DNA of 64,000 bases from P52-10 sp041397365 (GTDB taxonomy: Bacteria > Pseudomonadota > Alphaproteobacteria > Rhizobiales > Xanthobacteraceae): the NCBI GenBank assembly GCA_041397365.1, contig JAWKWT010000004.1:186001-250000 (forward strand), in the 5' to 3' direction. The notes beneath the pieces are model-generated. The model saw only the letters and a program-made list of their open reading frames with translations. It did no database searches and was not told the DNA's origin. Numbering within the stretch: the first letter of the stretch is position 1; each line of letters starts with the position of its first letter. A program made the position numbers and the translations under genes. Below, in pieces: positions 45,518 through 54,426 of the stretch.

Positions 45518-45868
45518 TCAGCCATCGTACATGCGTTGCCAACGCGAGCGCGGACGCGGCTGCGCGGTCCTGGTCAGCACAACACCAAGCGCGAAGCCGA
45601 GCAGGCCCGCAACCAGCAAGGCGCTTCCCGGCCGTTCGGCCACGAGTTCGACGCCCTGGTCATAGGCATCGCTGGCGACGTTCGTCGCCGCATCGGCGGC
45701 GTCGCGCGCGACATCCTTCACCTGCCCGAACGCATTCTGAACCGCGCCTTCCGCCTCTCGCGCGGCGCCCCGCGCTTGAGTCGATCCGCTGTCGAACGCC
45801 TCGCCGGCGGCGCGCTCGACCTTGCCTGCAACATTCTTGGCCGCACCGACGATCCGGTCCGTGTCCAT
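45518..45868 (-). CDS. CsbD/DUF883-like stress protein with C-terminal TM helix
   Basis: 116 aa. VGAAKNVAGKVERAAGEAFD is CsbD-like, followed by a long helical, Ala-rich segment (AAREAEGAVQNAFGQVKDVA). Then comes a DUF883-like end ERPGSALLVAGLLGFALGVV, a TM helix before a basic tail. AGGAGA precedes the ATG. Likely an inner-membrane-anchored stress protein. It lies between portal and protease genes, where GTAs have no such gene. Confidence 0.75.
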   Translation of the reverse strand: MDTDRIVGAAKNVAGKVERAAGEAFDSGSTQARGAAREAEGAVQNAFGQVKDVARDAADAATNVASDAYDQGVELVAERPGSALLVAGLLGFALGVVLTRTAQPRPRSRWQRMYDG

Positions 45869-46000
45869 GGTGGTTCTCCTCTATTGACGACCGACAACGA
45901 GGATCGGCCGCAGGGGTTCCATCAAAGGATCAGCATCGTTCTGCCAGCGGAACATTGACCACCGAACGACGTTGAACGCCCGCACGCCTGCGAGGTCGCC

Positions 46001-46246
46001 ATGAATGCCGATGGACTGCAATCTTCCCGGTTCACACTGCGGCGGGACGTTTCGACCCAGCGATCGAAACGTCGCCGGGCCGGAGCTGGTCGCCGCGGAC
46101 TTGACGACCGTCTGGTTCGCCAGACGATGCGCCTGGCGCAACGCTACAGCAAACGGCCCGCCGACCCGTTTCTCTACATGATGACCGCCGGATTGATCGG
46201 TTTCGCCTTTGCCTTGATGATCGGCCCGCGCCCGCGGCCGGACTAG
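46001..46246 (+). CDS. Small membrane protein on the opposite strand
   Basis: 81 aa. A strongly basic N-terminal half (QRSKRRRAGAGRRG) is followed by RLAQRYSKRPADPFLYMMTA and a TM helix GLIGFAFALMIGP. GAGG lies 5 bases before the ATG. It fills the 395-base gap between CsbD-like and portal genes, antisense to the GTA. No family recognised; existence rests on the ribosome site and a coherent TM segment. Confidence 0.45.
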   Translation: MNADGLQSSRFTLRRDVSTQRSKRRRAGAGRRGLDDRLVRQTMRLAQRYSKRPADPFLYMMTAGLIGFAFALMIGPRPRPD

Positions 46247-46263
46247 CCGCCGCATCTTCACTT

Positions 46264-47463
46264 TTATTCCAGCCGATCGCCGCCCTCGATCGGGCCGTAG
46301 CCGACCGCCTCGCGCCGCTCGTTGACGGTGAGGAACGGCGCATCGGTGACGCGCCGCCAGAGTGCCGCGCGGTCGGCGGACAGCGCCTCGATCCGATCGC
46401 CGTCGATCGCCACGCGAAGGTTCTCGCCGAATTGCGGCGCCAGCCATTGCGCCATCGCCGCCGTTACCCGCTGCGCGAGGGGTAGCACGGTCTGCCGCCA
46501 CAGCGCGCGATTGGCCTCCTGATAATTCGCGAAGGTATTGTCGCCGGGAATGCCGAGCAGCATCGGCGGTACGCCGAAGGCCAGCGCGATCTCGCGCGCC
46601 GCCGCGTGCTTGGCTTGCAGGAAGTCCATGTCCTTCGGCGACATCGACATCGGCTTCCAGTCGAGCCCGCCTTCCAGCAAAAGCGGGCGGCCGGCATTGA
46701 CCGCACCCTGATAAGTATCCTCCAGTTCGCGCTTCAGCCGATCGAATTGCTGTTCGGACAGCACCGCGCCGTCCGGCCCCGAATAGACCAGCGCTCCGGA
46801 GGGGCGCGCCGAATTGTCGAGCAGCGACTTGGTCCAGCGCGCCGCCGCATTATGAATGTCGAGCGCAATCGCCGCGGCCTCCACCGGCGCAAGCCCGTAA
46901 TGATCGTCGAGCGGATGGAAGAACGTCAGATGCAGGATCGGCGGAATCCACGCCGACTCGCTGGCACCGATCTCGACGGCGCGCTGATCGAAGCGCACGC
47001 TGCGGCCGTTGGCGGCGTATTCGAACGCCTCCGGCCAGCCGTCGCCGCCGGGGATCACCTTCATCCGATCGGGCCGCAGCACATGCAGTTCCCGAATGTC
47101 GTCGCCGATGGCGACGGCTTCGACGAACGCGTTGCCCGCGAGCAGAAGATGCGCATACAGCGACTCCAGAAAGCTCGCGCCGTCCTGTCGCGCGTTCGGC
47201 CGCGCCAACAGTCGCGCCAGCGGATGATCGACGCGCTCCTCGTCGCCTTCGTAGAACAGCAGCGTGCAGGAGGCCGCGTTCTGCGCGATCAGCCGCACCG
47301 CCGCATGCACGATCGCGTTCGACAGATAGCCCTCGCGCGAGAGCGAGGCGTAATCCTTCGTCGTCCAGCGCGCGCGACCGCCGCTTCCGAATGCGAGCAC
47401 CTGGGCGGTGCGACTGGCCTTGGCTTCCGGCGGACGCAGCAGCGCCCTGAGGCGATCCAACAT
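46264..47463 (-). CDS. Phage/GTA portal protein, HK97 family (g3-like)
   Basis: 399 aa, forms the dodecameric DNA gate. WTTKDYASLSREGYLSNAIV, LLLAGNAFVEAVAIGDDIRE and HVLRPDRMKVIPGGDGW are followed by HLTFFHPLDDHYGLAPVEAA. FGVPPMLLGIPGDNTFANYQ is a hallmark of lambdoid/HK97 portals. The ATG at 47463 (MLDRLRALL) was preferred over an in-frame codon inside the terminase gap. 32 bases after the terminase stop. Confidence 0.95.
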   Translation of the reverse strand: MLDRLRALLRPPEAKASRTAQVLAFGSGGRARWTTKDYASLSREGYLSNAIVHAAVRLIAQNAASCTLLFYEGDEERVDHPLARLLARPNARQDGASFLESLYAHLLLAGNAFVEAVAIGDDIRELHVLRPDRMKVIPGGDGWPEAFEYAANGRSVRFDQRAVEIGASESAWIPPILHLTFFHPLDDHYGLAPVEAAAIALDIHNAAARWTKSLLDNSARPSGALVYSGPDGAVLSEQQFDRLKRELEDTYQGAVNAGRPLLLEGGLDWKPMSMSPKDMDFLQAKHAAAREIALAFGVPPMLLGIPGDNTFANYQEANRALWRQTVLPLAQRVTAAMAQWLAPQFGENLRVAIDGDRIEALSADRAALWRRVTDAPFLTVNERREAVGYGPIEGGDRLE

Positions 47464-47495
47464 CGCGTCATGTCCTTCGATTGAGTTGCAGACAA

Positions 47496-48764
47496 TTACA
47501 GTTCCCGCAGGCGCGGGCCATCTCTTTGCGCGAAGGTCAGCGACGTCACCGCCCACACCAGCGCATCGAGCCGGTCCGGCGATTTGCCGGACGACAGACC
47601 GTCGAGACCGAAATCGCAGAGTTCATCCTCGAGCGCCGGAAAACTGCCGACGTGCCTCACCCGGCCCTGCTCGTAGAGCGCGGCCACAGGCTCCGCCCGC
47701 AGCCATTTGCCGCGATGCGCACGCACCGCCTTGACCGGGACGCTATCGTCCACTTCACCGATCACGCTGCGCACCATGTCGCCGCCCTGATTGACCTCGA
47801 CCACCAGCGCATCGGCTTGCAGCCTGCGCCAGAGGGCGACCGCCTTCGCGGCCCAGCCCGCCGGCGACAGGCCGGAGCTGGTCTCATCGGCGATCACGAA
47901 AATAATGCCATCCTCGCTGAGGCCGGCGGCGACCAGGCCGCAGGCATCGGCGCGCTTGCCGGTGGAGGCCGGCGGGTCCACCGCGACGACGAGACGCTTC
48001 AGAGTCGGCGCATGCGCGATGCGGCATCGCTCGATCAGCGCGCGCGACCACAGCGCGTCGGGCCGGTCGTCGACCAATTCGCCGTCGATCTCCTGCCGGC
48101 CGAGCCGCGTGCCGGCATAGCGCGTCAGCACGTTCTCCAGAAATGTCGGCGCGAGATGATAGGCATTGGCCTTGGTTGGCGCGCGCGTCACCACTGTCGA
48201 GCGTTCGTTGAGCAGCCGCTTGAGCAGCGGCGTCGACCGCGGCGTGGTGGTGATGAGCTGGCGCGGATGCGCGCCGAGCCGAAGACCGAATTGCAGCATG
48301 TCGAATGCCGTTTCCGCGTAACGCCATTTCGCCAGTTCGTCGGCCCAGGCGACCGCGAATTGCGGCCCTCGCAGACTGTCGGGATCGTCGGCGGAGAACG
48401 CATAAGCCACCGCACCGTTGCGCCATTCGAGCCGCCGGCGCGAGGGCGTCCACACCGGGCGGTCCCAGTTCGGATGCACCGACAGCAGGCCCGACACGCC
48501 TTCGATCATCACCTCGCGAACGTCATGCTCGCTTTCGCCGACCAATGCGATCGGCGATTCCGGCTTGTGCGTGAACGGCCCCTGCCCGAGCGCAAGCTCC
48601 TTGATCCATTCCGCGCCAGCGCGCGTCTTGCCGGCGCCACGGCCGCCGATCAACAGCCATGTCGACCACGGATCGCCCTCAGCGGTCGCGGCCGGCGCGC
48701 GCTGATAATCATGCGCGAACACGTCCCACCATGTGCGAAAGACCTCAAGATTGAGACCCTTCAT
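47496..48764 (-). CDS. Terminase large subunit (GTA g2-like)
   Basis: DNA-packaging ATPase and nuclease, about 422 aa. Walker A GGRGAGKT near residue 40, Walker B in FAVAWADELAKW, and the coupling motif LITTTPRSTPLLK. The RNase H-like nuclease has VVAVDPPASTGKRADACGLV and a late acidic site around SPDRLDALVWAVTSL. The start is uncertain: the ATG at 48764 overlaps the upstream gene by 20 bases, while an in-frame codon at 48866 would overlap it by 122. The shorter form keeps all conserved parts. Headful packaging is expected for a GTA. Confidence 0.95.
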   Translation of the reverse strand: MKGLNLEVFRTWWDVFAHDYQRAPAATAEGDPWSTWLLIGGRGAGKTRAGAEWIKELALGQGPFTHKPESPIALVGESEHDVREVMIEGVSGLLSVHPNWDRPVWTPSRRRLEWRNGAVAYAFSADDPDSLRGPQFAVAWADELAKWRYAETAFDMLQFGLRLGAHPRQLITTTPRSTPLLKRLLNERSTVVTRAPTKANAYHLAPTFLENVLTRYAGTRLGRQEIDGELVDDRPDALWSRALIERCRIAHAPTLKRLVVAVDPPASTGKRADACGLVAAGLSEDGIIFVIADETSSGLSPAGWAAKAVALWRRLQADALVVEVNQGGDMVRSVIGEVDDSVPVKAVRAHRGKWLRAEPVAALYEQGRVRHVGSFPALEDELCDFGLDGLSSGKSPDRLDALVWAVTSLTFAQRDGPRLREL

Positions 48765-49122
48765 CTTTGTCAGGATGTGCAGCCTTTGCTTCGGCGACCA
48801 GAGCTTCGAGTCGGCGCGCAAGTGCGCGGCGCAGTTCGCCAAGATCGCGCGGGAATCCTTCGTCATCGGCCTGCTTCGGTTTCTCCTGCTCCTTGCGCAG
48901 GCTGGTCAGTTCGCGCAGCGTTCGCGCGAGCGAGGCGAGCGTGCGCGCCCGCCGGTCGACCTCCGCATGCGTCCGCACGCCGGCCTTGCTGCCGACTAGC
49001 AATTCGTCAATCCGCGTCAGTTCCACCTCGATCGACCGATTGATGCGGGTGATCGCCTCGCCGGCGCGCGGACGGCGCGGAGCCGCCGGCTTTCCGGCCC
49101 TCTCGGTACGCTTCGGCGGCAT
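48745..49122 (-). CDS. Putative small terminase (GTA g1-like)
   Basis: 125 aa, highly charged and helical. Starts MPPKRTERAGKPAAPRRPRA, then EAITRINRSIEVELTRIDEL and RRARTLASLARTLRELTSLR, consistent with a helical DNA- or TerL-binding oligomer. First gene of the structural cluster, directly ahead of the large terminase, the g1 position. The ATG at 49122 is the first plausible start after the upstream terminator. Small terminases diverge strongly, so assignment is from place and composition. Confidence 0.7.
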   Translation of the reverse strand: MPPKRTERAGKPAAPRRPRAGEAITRINRSIEVELTRIDELLVGSKAGVRTHAEVDRRARTLASLARTLRELTSLRKEQEKPKQADDEGFPRDLGELRRALARRLEALVAEAKAAHPDKDEGSQS

Positions 49123-49154
49123 GGGCAGTCCAACATCATCGTTTGAATTTCGAA

Positions 49155-49181
49155 ACAAAAAGGCCCGGCAATGCCGGGCCT
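49155..49181 (-). terminator. Rho-independent terminator between the 50-aa gene and the GTA
   Basis: On the minus strand GGCCCGGC, loop ATT and GCCGGGCC form a perfect 8-bp stem followed by TTTTTG. It lies 30 bases after the stop of the small gene and 33 bases before the GTA g1-like start, separating the two units. Confidence 0.8.
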
Positions 49182-49210
49182 GAATGCGCGTCATCGATAT
49201 GTTTATGTGT

Positions 49211-49363
49211 CTAAGTCATAAAGAACACGACGTAGACGATCGCCAGCGCGACGATCACCGCGCCGGTGCTGATGACGAGCACGTTGCGTATCGACGGTCC
49301 GCGTTCTCCTTGCCGCGCTTCACGCGCGGTCTGAACGATCTGCTCGCCGTGTTTCTCGACCAT
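49211..49363 (-). CDS. Small single-helix membrane protein
   Basis: 50 aa. A charged N-terminus (MVEKHGEQIVQTAREARQGE) is followed by one TM helix, LVISTGAVIVALAIVYVVFF. AGAGGA lies just upstream of the ATG. A longer frame to 49510 adds unrelated sequence. No family recognised. Followed by a terminator, so likely monocistronic. Confidence 0.65.
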   Translation of the reverse strand: MVEKHGEQIVQTAREARQGERGPSIRNVLVISTGAVIVALAIVYVVFFMT

Positions 49364-49582
49364 GACGTCCTCTCTCTCATTCTCATTACCCGCGCGTGAC
49401 GCGCGGGTCAGGTTCCTGAGAAAAACGCATGATGAGACGGCTAGTTCCGCCGGAGCCGCGTCTGTCGCGACCGCCGTCTCTCGATACATTTGTGGAGCAT
49501 GCCCGAACACTACTGCGGCAGCGTCACGCTGTCAAGGATTAAAATCCGATTATCGGAAAATAATCCTTTCCGCGAAATCCAC

Positions 49583-51103
49583 TCAGATCGACGCTTCGGA
49601 AGTCCTGTCGCTGCTGCCCGGCCCCGCCAGCGGACGCTCCTCCATGATCGCCATCGCCAGCGCCGCACCGGCCATCATCAGCCCCGCCGTCAGGAAGATG
49701 TAGCGGAACGCCGCGATCGCCTCGCTGGCGGACAGTTCGCGCGCCAGATCGATATTCTCCCGCCCCGCCGCGCTGCTGCCGAGCGCCGCCATCAGGATTG
49801 CGGTAAAGCCCGCGACGGCGAAGGACGACATCATCGCCCGCGCGTAGTTCATCGCGCCGGTCGCCGTGCCGATCTGATCGCGCGCCACCGCGTTCTGCAT
49901 CGTCGCCATGGTCGTGGAGAACATCGGCCCGATGCCGAACGAGCCAACCGACAGGATGACGAGAAACAGCCACAGCTTCATGCCGTCGGCGAAGGCCAGC
50001 GCGCAGAAACACACCGCCGCCATCGCGCCGCCGGCGATGCTGATCCACAGATAGCGTTCGGAACGCACCATCACGCGGCCGGCAATCCACGATCCGGGCA
50101 CGGAAATCGCCACCAGCGGCAACAGCGCGAGCCCCGCCTCGCTGGCGGAGAGCTTGTAGACGATCTCGTAGAACATCGGCAGATAAACCGTCAGCCCGAG
50201 CAGGCAGCCGACCGTCAGTCCACCGGCGACGATCGCATAAGGCACGACGGTGCCGCCCAGCATCCGTAACGGAATGAACGGGTCCGTGGTGCGGTTCGCG
50301 TGCCGGACGAACAGCACGAGCAGCACGGCGGCGGCCGCGCTCATCGCCAGAATTGCCGGCGACGACCATGGATAGCGCACGCCGCCCCATGTCAGCACCA
50401 GGAGGATGACCACGGCGGACGTCATCAGCAGCAGGCCGCCGAACCAGTCCACCTTGCGGCGGCGATGATTCACCGGCAGCTTGTGCATGCGCGGCAGCAG
50501 CACGGCGAGCGCGAGCGCCGTCAGCGGCAGATTGATCCAGAAGATCAGCGACCAGTGCAGATATTGCGTAATCACTCCGCCGAGCAACGGCCCCGAAATG
50601 CCGGCCGCGAGCCAGACGCCGCTGAAATACGCCTGATACTGGCCGCGCTCCTTCGGGCTGATCGCATCGGCGATGATCGTCTGCACCACCGGAATGATGC
50701 CGCCGCCGCCGAGCCCTTGCAGGAAGCGCGCGAAGATCAGCGTCAGCAGGTTGGGCGCCAGCGCGCACAGCACCGAGGCGAACACGAAGATACCGAGCGC
50801 AACGGTAATCATCACGCGGCGGCCGAAAATATCGCTCAGCGTGCCGAACACCGGGGCCATCGCCGTGCCCGACAGGAGATAGGCGGTGACGATCCAGGAC
50901 AGATTGCCCATGTCGTTGAACTGCCGGCCGATCGTCGGCAGCGCGATCGCGACGATGGTCTGGTCCAAGGCAGCGAGAAACATCGCCACCATCAGGCCGA
51001 TCAGCAGCGCGCGCAATTCGGCTTGCGTGAGGCCGGCGCGCGCGGGCGCAGCATCGGAAGACGGGTCCGGCGCGTCGCCGGGCTTTCGGGCAAGATTGTC
51101 CAT
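49583..51103 (-). CDS. MFS drug exporter, DHA2 (14-TM, EmrB/QacA) family
   Basis: 506 aa inner-membrane proton-driven efflux pump. Seen are motif D1 LDQTIVAIALPTIGRQF, motif A GTLSDIFGRRVMI, motif C-like GISGPLLGGVITQ, and INLPLTALALAVLLPRM, which marks DHA2 members. Fourteen hydrophobic segments can be counted. No regulator or membrane-fusion partner is adjacent. The substrate cannot be named. Confidence 0.93.
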   Translation of the reverse strand: MDNLARKPGDAPDPSSDAAPARAGLTQAELRALLIGLMVAMFLAALDQTIVAIALPTIGRQFNDMGNLSWIVTAYLLSGTAMAPVFGTLSDIFGRRVMITVALGIFVFASVLCALAPNLLTLIFARFLQGLGGGGIIPVVQTIIADAISPKERGQYQAYFSGVWLAAGISGPLLGGVITQYLHWSLIFWINLPLTALALAVLLPRMHKLPVNHRRRKVDWFGGLLLMTSAVVILLVLTWGGVRYPWSSPAILAMSAAAAVLLVLFVRHANRTTDPFIPLRMLGGTVVPYAIVAGGLTVGCLLGLTVYLPMFYEIVYKLSASEAGLALLPLVAISVPGSWIAGRVMVRSERYLWISIAGGAMAAVCFCALAFADGMKLWLFLVILSVGSFGIGPMFSTTMATMQNAVARDQIGTATGAMNYARAMMSSFAVAGFTAILMAALGSSAAGRENIDLARELSASEAIAAFRYIFLTAGLMMAGAALAMAIMEERPLAGPGSSDRTSEASI

Positions 51104-51113
51104 GATGCAGCGT

Positions 51114-51215
51114 AGAGCATGATTCCGAAAAGTGGGAACCGGTTTTCGGACAAGATCATGCTCGAATAAAAAGATAAGCGGCGAGTCTGATCCGACGCAG
51201 TTGAGCGGACTTTAG
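51114..51215. repeat. Composite palindromic intergenic repeat, copy C
   Basis: Core 51114-51163: AGAGCATGATTCCGAAAAGT, then ACCGGTTTTCGG and GATCATGCTC. It is followed by a degenerate form of the second palindrome (GAGTCTGATCC ... GAGCGGACTTT). It lies just upstream of the MFS gene. Confidence 0.75.
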
Positions 51216-51278
51216 TGAGAGTCAGGCTCCGACGACAGCCGCCCCGGCGCATGCCAGAGCAACGCTTGACCTTTTATT

Positions 51279-51755
51279 TCAACGACCTTGCGCCTTGCGC
51301 GGAAACAGAGCGGGCCATCTGACGATGTGATCTTCCCACTCGGCCATTCCGATCTCGGTTTCGGTTCCCGTGACCCTCCCCCGCACGGAAACGCCGGCCT
51401 CGTGAACGGTGTCCGGGTTACCGGACACCAGAGGATGCCACCGGGGAAGGTCCTTGCCGGCCGCCACCAGCCGGTAGGCGCAGGTCGGCGGCAGCCAACT
51501 CAGCGTCCGCACGTTCTGTGGCGTCAGGCGCACACAATCGGGCACCTGCCGGTGGCGATTCGCATAGTCCTTGCACGCGCAGGTCCGCTGATCGAGCAGC
51601 CGGCAGCCGATGCTGGTGTAGTAGATCCGCCCCGTGTCCTCGTCTTCGAGCTTTTCCAGGCAGCAGCGGCCGCAGCCGTCGCACAGGCTCTCCCATTCGG
51701 AGGCGGACATCTCCTCCAACGTCTTGTTTTTCCAGAAATATTCTTGCTGGCTCAA
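51279..51755 (-). CDS. YcgN-family cysteine cluster protein (UPF0260)
   Basis: 158 aa from a TTG start (SQQEYFWKNKTLEEMSASEW), which fits the family N-terminus. A GTG 22 codons upstream would add unrelated residues. Cysteine clusters LCDGCGRCCLEKL and CRLLDQRTCACKDYANR, then CVRLTPQNVRTLSWLPPTCAYRL, probably bind zinc or an Fe-S cluster. C-terminal HPLVSGNPDTVHEAGVSVRG is conserved. Cellular role unknown. Confidence 0.92.
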   Translation of the reverse strand: MSQQEYFWKNKTLEEMSASEWESLCDGCGRCCLEKLEDEDTGRIYYTSIGCRLLDQRTCACKDYANRHRQVPDCVRLTPQNVRTLSWLPPTCAYRLVAAGKDLPRWHPLVSGNPDTVHEAGVSVRGRVTGTETEIGMAEWEDHIVRWPALFPRKAQGR

Positions 51756-52034
51756 ATCCTGGCCTTTCCTGGCCTTCCGGCTTCCGGTACGGCTGCGGGC
51801 GATCCGGGGCGCTTGTAGCACGGCCAGCGCGCAAACACCGCCGATCTCGCGCGATCGTTAGCCTTATTCATCGTTATTCCGCATCCCGGCCATTGGCCTG
51901 CGAAGGCGGCTCGGATAGATAAATTGAGATTCCGTGGCCGCCGCGTGGCGATGTGCCGTGAAACCGCCACGGGTCGTCGCGACAAGAACGAGCGTCGACG
52001 GCGGAACGATGTCCGGCGACGTCATTGAGGCCCT

Positions 52035-54284
52035 TTGAGCAAGCTTGACCCCCAGGGTGTGAGGCGCTGGTTCCGGCATTTCCTGCTGGACCTCGACGCG
52101 CGGATCGACTCGTCGCTGTTCTCGTCATGGACCGGCGCGCGGGAGATCTACGAGCGATTCTCGGCCTTCATGGATCGGTTCCATGTCGGGCACTGGAAAC
52201 GCTGGGTGTTCGTCGAACCCGCCTCGGAGGCCGCAACCCTCGGCCTGCTCGGGCTGATCGCCATGCTGGCGCTGGCGGTTCCGGCGTTTCGCGAGACGGC
52301 CGACGACGACTGGCTGAAGAAATCCGAACTCGCGGTGCAGTTTCTTGACCGCTACGGCAACCCGATCGGCAATCGCGGCATCAAGCACAACGACTCGATC
52401 CCGCTGGAGGAATTTCCCGATCACCTCATCAAGGCAACGCTCGCCACCGAGGATCGCCGCTTCTACGACCATTTCGGCATCGACATCGCCGGCACCGCGC
52501 GCGCGCTCGTGACCAACGCCCAGGCTGGCGGCGTCCGCCAGGGCGGCTCGTCGATCACCCAGCAGCTCGCCAAGAACCTGTTCCTGACCAACGAGCGCAC
52601 CATCGAGCGCAAGGTCAACGAGGCGTTCCTCGCGATCTGGCTGGAATCGCGGCTGACCAAGAACGAGATTCTGAAGCTCTATCTGGACCGCGCCTATATG
52701 GGCGGCGGCACGTTCGGCGTCGACGGCGCGGCGCATTTCTACTTCAACAAATCGGCGCGCGACGTAACGCTCGCCGAAGCTGCGATGCTCGCCGGCCTGT
52801 TCAAGGCCCCGACCCGCTACGCCCCGCACATCAACCTGCCGGCCGCCCGCGCCCGCGCCAACATCGTGCTCGACAATCTGGTCGAGGCCGGCTTCATGTC
52901 GGAAGGTCAGGTGTTCGGCGCCCGCCGCAATCCGGCCGTGGCTGTCGACCGACGTGACGAGAACTCGCCCAATTATTATCTCGACTGGGCGTTCGACGAG
53001 ATGCGCAAGCTCGTTGACACATTCCCGAAATCCTACACCGAGCGCGTCTTCGTCGTCCGCACCGCGATCGACATGAATGTTCAGCGCGCCTCCGAAGCCG
53101 CGGTCGAAAACAATATCCGCCAGTTCGGACGCGACTATCACGCGACGCAGGCGGCCGCGGTGCTGGCCGATCTCGACGGCGGCGTGCGCGCGATGGTCGG
53201 CGGCCGCGACTATGGCGTCAGCCAGTTCAACCGCGCGGTCGATGCGATGCGCCAGCCGGGTTCTTCTTTCAAGCCCTACGTTTACGCCACCGCGCTGATG
53301 AACGGCTACAAGCCGAATTCGATCGTCGTCGACGGTCCGGTCTGCATCGGCAATTGGTGTCCGCAGAATTACGGCCGCTCCTATTCCGGCTCGATGACAT
53401 TGACGACCGCCATCACGCGCTCGGTCAACGTCATTCCCGTCAAACTGTCGATCGCGATGGGCGGACGCGAAGGCCCGCGCGCCGGCCGCGCCAAGATCAT
53501 CGAGACCGCGCGCAAGATGGGGCTGAAGAGCGCGCCGCTGATCGATACGCCGTCGCTGCCGATCGGCGCGGCGGAGGTGAACGTTCTCGAACATACCGTC
53601 GCCTATGCGACCTTCCCGAACCGTGGCCGCGCGCCGACCCCGCATGCGGTGCTGGAAGTCCGCTCGCCGAACGGCGACATCGTCTGGCGCTTCGATCGCG
53701 ACGGCCGAAAGCCGGTGCAGGCGATTCCGGCGCAGGTCGCGACCGACATGAGCGAGATGATGAGCCATGTCGTCTATGAAGGCACCGCCCGGCGCGCGCA
53801 GATCGAGGGCGTGCCCGCCGCCGGCAAGACCGGGACGACGAACGCCTTCCGCGACGCATGGTTCGTCGGTTTCACCGGCAATTTCACCGCGGGCGTCTGG
53901 TACGGCAACGACGATTACTCGCCCACCAACCGCATGACCGGCGGATCGCTGCCGGCGATGACGTGGCGCGCGATCATGGTCGCCGCCCACCAGGGCGTCG
54001 AGATCAAGGACATCCCTGGTGTGAATATGGGCCGGCGCGGCCCCGCCCCTTCCGCAGCGATGGCGGCGCTGCCCGGCCTCGGCGACGGGTCCGCAGGTCC
54101 TCCGCCGGTGCTGACGCGGCGTGGCGCGGACATTCTGGTGCGGGTCGAGAAGATGCTCGACGAGGCCGCGCGCATCGCGGCGCAAGAGCCCGCCCCGCGC
54201 GAGGGCGCATCGAATGCGGCCGGTTCCACCGGCAATGTCGCGTCCGCCACGCAGAGCAACACCACCGGCTCGGCCAAAAACTGA
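52035..54284 (+). CDS. Class A penicillin-binding protein (PBP1A type)
   Basis: 749 aa bifunctional murein synthase in the inner membrane. One TM helix (about 65-88) follows a cytoplasmic N-terminus. The glycosyltransferase domain has ATEDRRFYDHFGIDIAGTAR with catalytic Glu, then GGSSITQQLAKNLFL and KNEILKLYLDRAYMGGG. The transpeptidase has the SxxK Ser in MRQPGSSFKPYVYATAL, SVN in TRSVNVIPVKL and KTG in AAGKTGTTNAFRDAWFVG. The start is TTG at 52035, with GAGG a few bases upstream. The tail is Ala/Thr-rich. Confidence 0.95.
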   Translation: MSKLDPQGVRRWFRHFLLDLDARIDSSLFSSWTGAREIYERFSAFMDRFHVGHWKRWVFVEPASEAATLGLLGLIAMLALAVPAFRETADDDWLKKSELAVQFLDRYGNPIGNRGIKHNDSIPLEEFPDHLIKATLATEDRRFYDHFGIDIAGTARALVTNAQAGGVRQGGSSITQQLAKNLFLTNERTIERKVNEAFLAIWLESRLTKNEILKLYLDRAYMGGGTFGVDGAAHFYFNKSARDVTLAEAAMLAGLFKAPTRYAPHINLPAARARANIVLDNLVEAGFMSEGQVFGARRNPAVAVDRRDENSPNYYLDWAFDEMRKLVDTFPKSYTERVFVVRTAIDMNVQRASEAAVENNIRQFGRDYHATQAAAVLADLDGGVRAMVGGRDYGVSQFNRAVDAMRQPGSSFKPYVYATALMNGYKPNSIVVDGPVCIGNWCPQNYGRSYSGSMTLTTAITRSVNVIPVKLSIAMGGREGPRAGRAKIIETARKMGLKSAPLIDTPSLPIGAAEVNVLEHTVAYATFPNRGRAPTPHAVLEVRSPNGDIVWRFDRDGRKPVQAIPAQVATDMSEMMSHVVYEGTARRAQIEGVPAAGKTGTTNAFRDAWFVGFTGNFTAGVWYGNDDYSPTNRMTGGSLPAMTWRAIMVAAHQGVEIKDIPGVNMGRRGPAPSAAMAALPGLGDGSAGPPPVLTRRGADILVRVEKMLDEAARIAAQEPAPREGASNAAGSTGNVASATQSNTTGSAKN

Positions 54285-54288
54285 TCGA

Positions 54289-54393
54289 GAGAGCATGATC
54301 CCGAAAAGTGGAAACCGGTTTTCGGGCAAGATCATGCTCAAACAAAAAAGCGATGAAAGGCGATGAGTCCGTTTCAATATAGTTGAAACAGAC
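54289..54393. repeat. Composite palindromic intergenic repeat, copy D
   Basis: First palindrome 54289-54339: AGAGCATGATCCCGAAAA, ACCGGTTTTCGGG and GATCATGCTC. Second palindrome 54367-54393: GTCCGTTTCAA and TTGAAACAGAC around a TATAG centre. Lies between the PBP and DUF1214 genes. Confidence 0.85.
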
Positions 54394-54426
54394 TTTATGA
54401 CCTGATCCACGCGCAGCGGGTGTTTC

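Noticed and set aside
25948..49122. Interpretation as an ordinary prophage
   Set aside because: No integrase, repressor, replication or attachment sites seen; gene order and the TIM-barrel, DUF2460, DUF2163, NlpC and 3TM-holin set match gene transfer agents.
51830..52079. Short minus-strand frames upstream of the PBP gene
   Set aside because: No ribosome site or family likeness, and they overlap the PBP start region.
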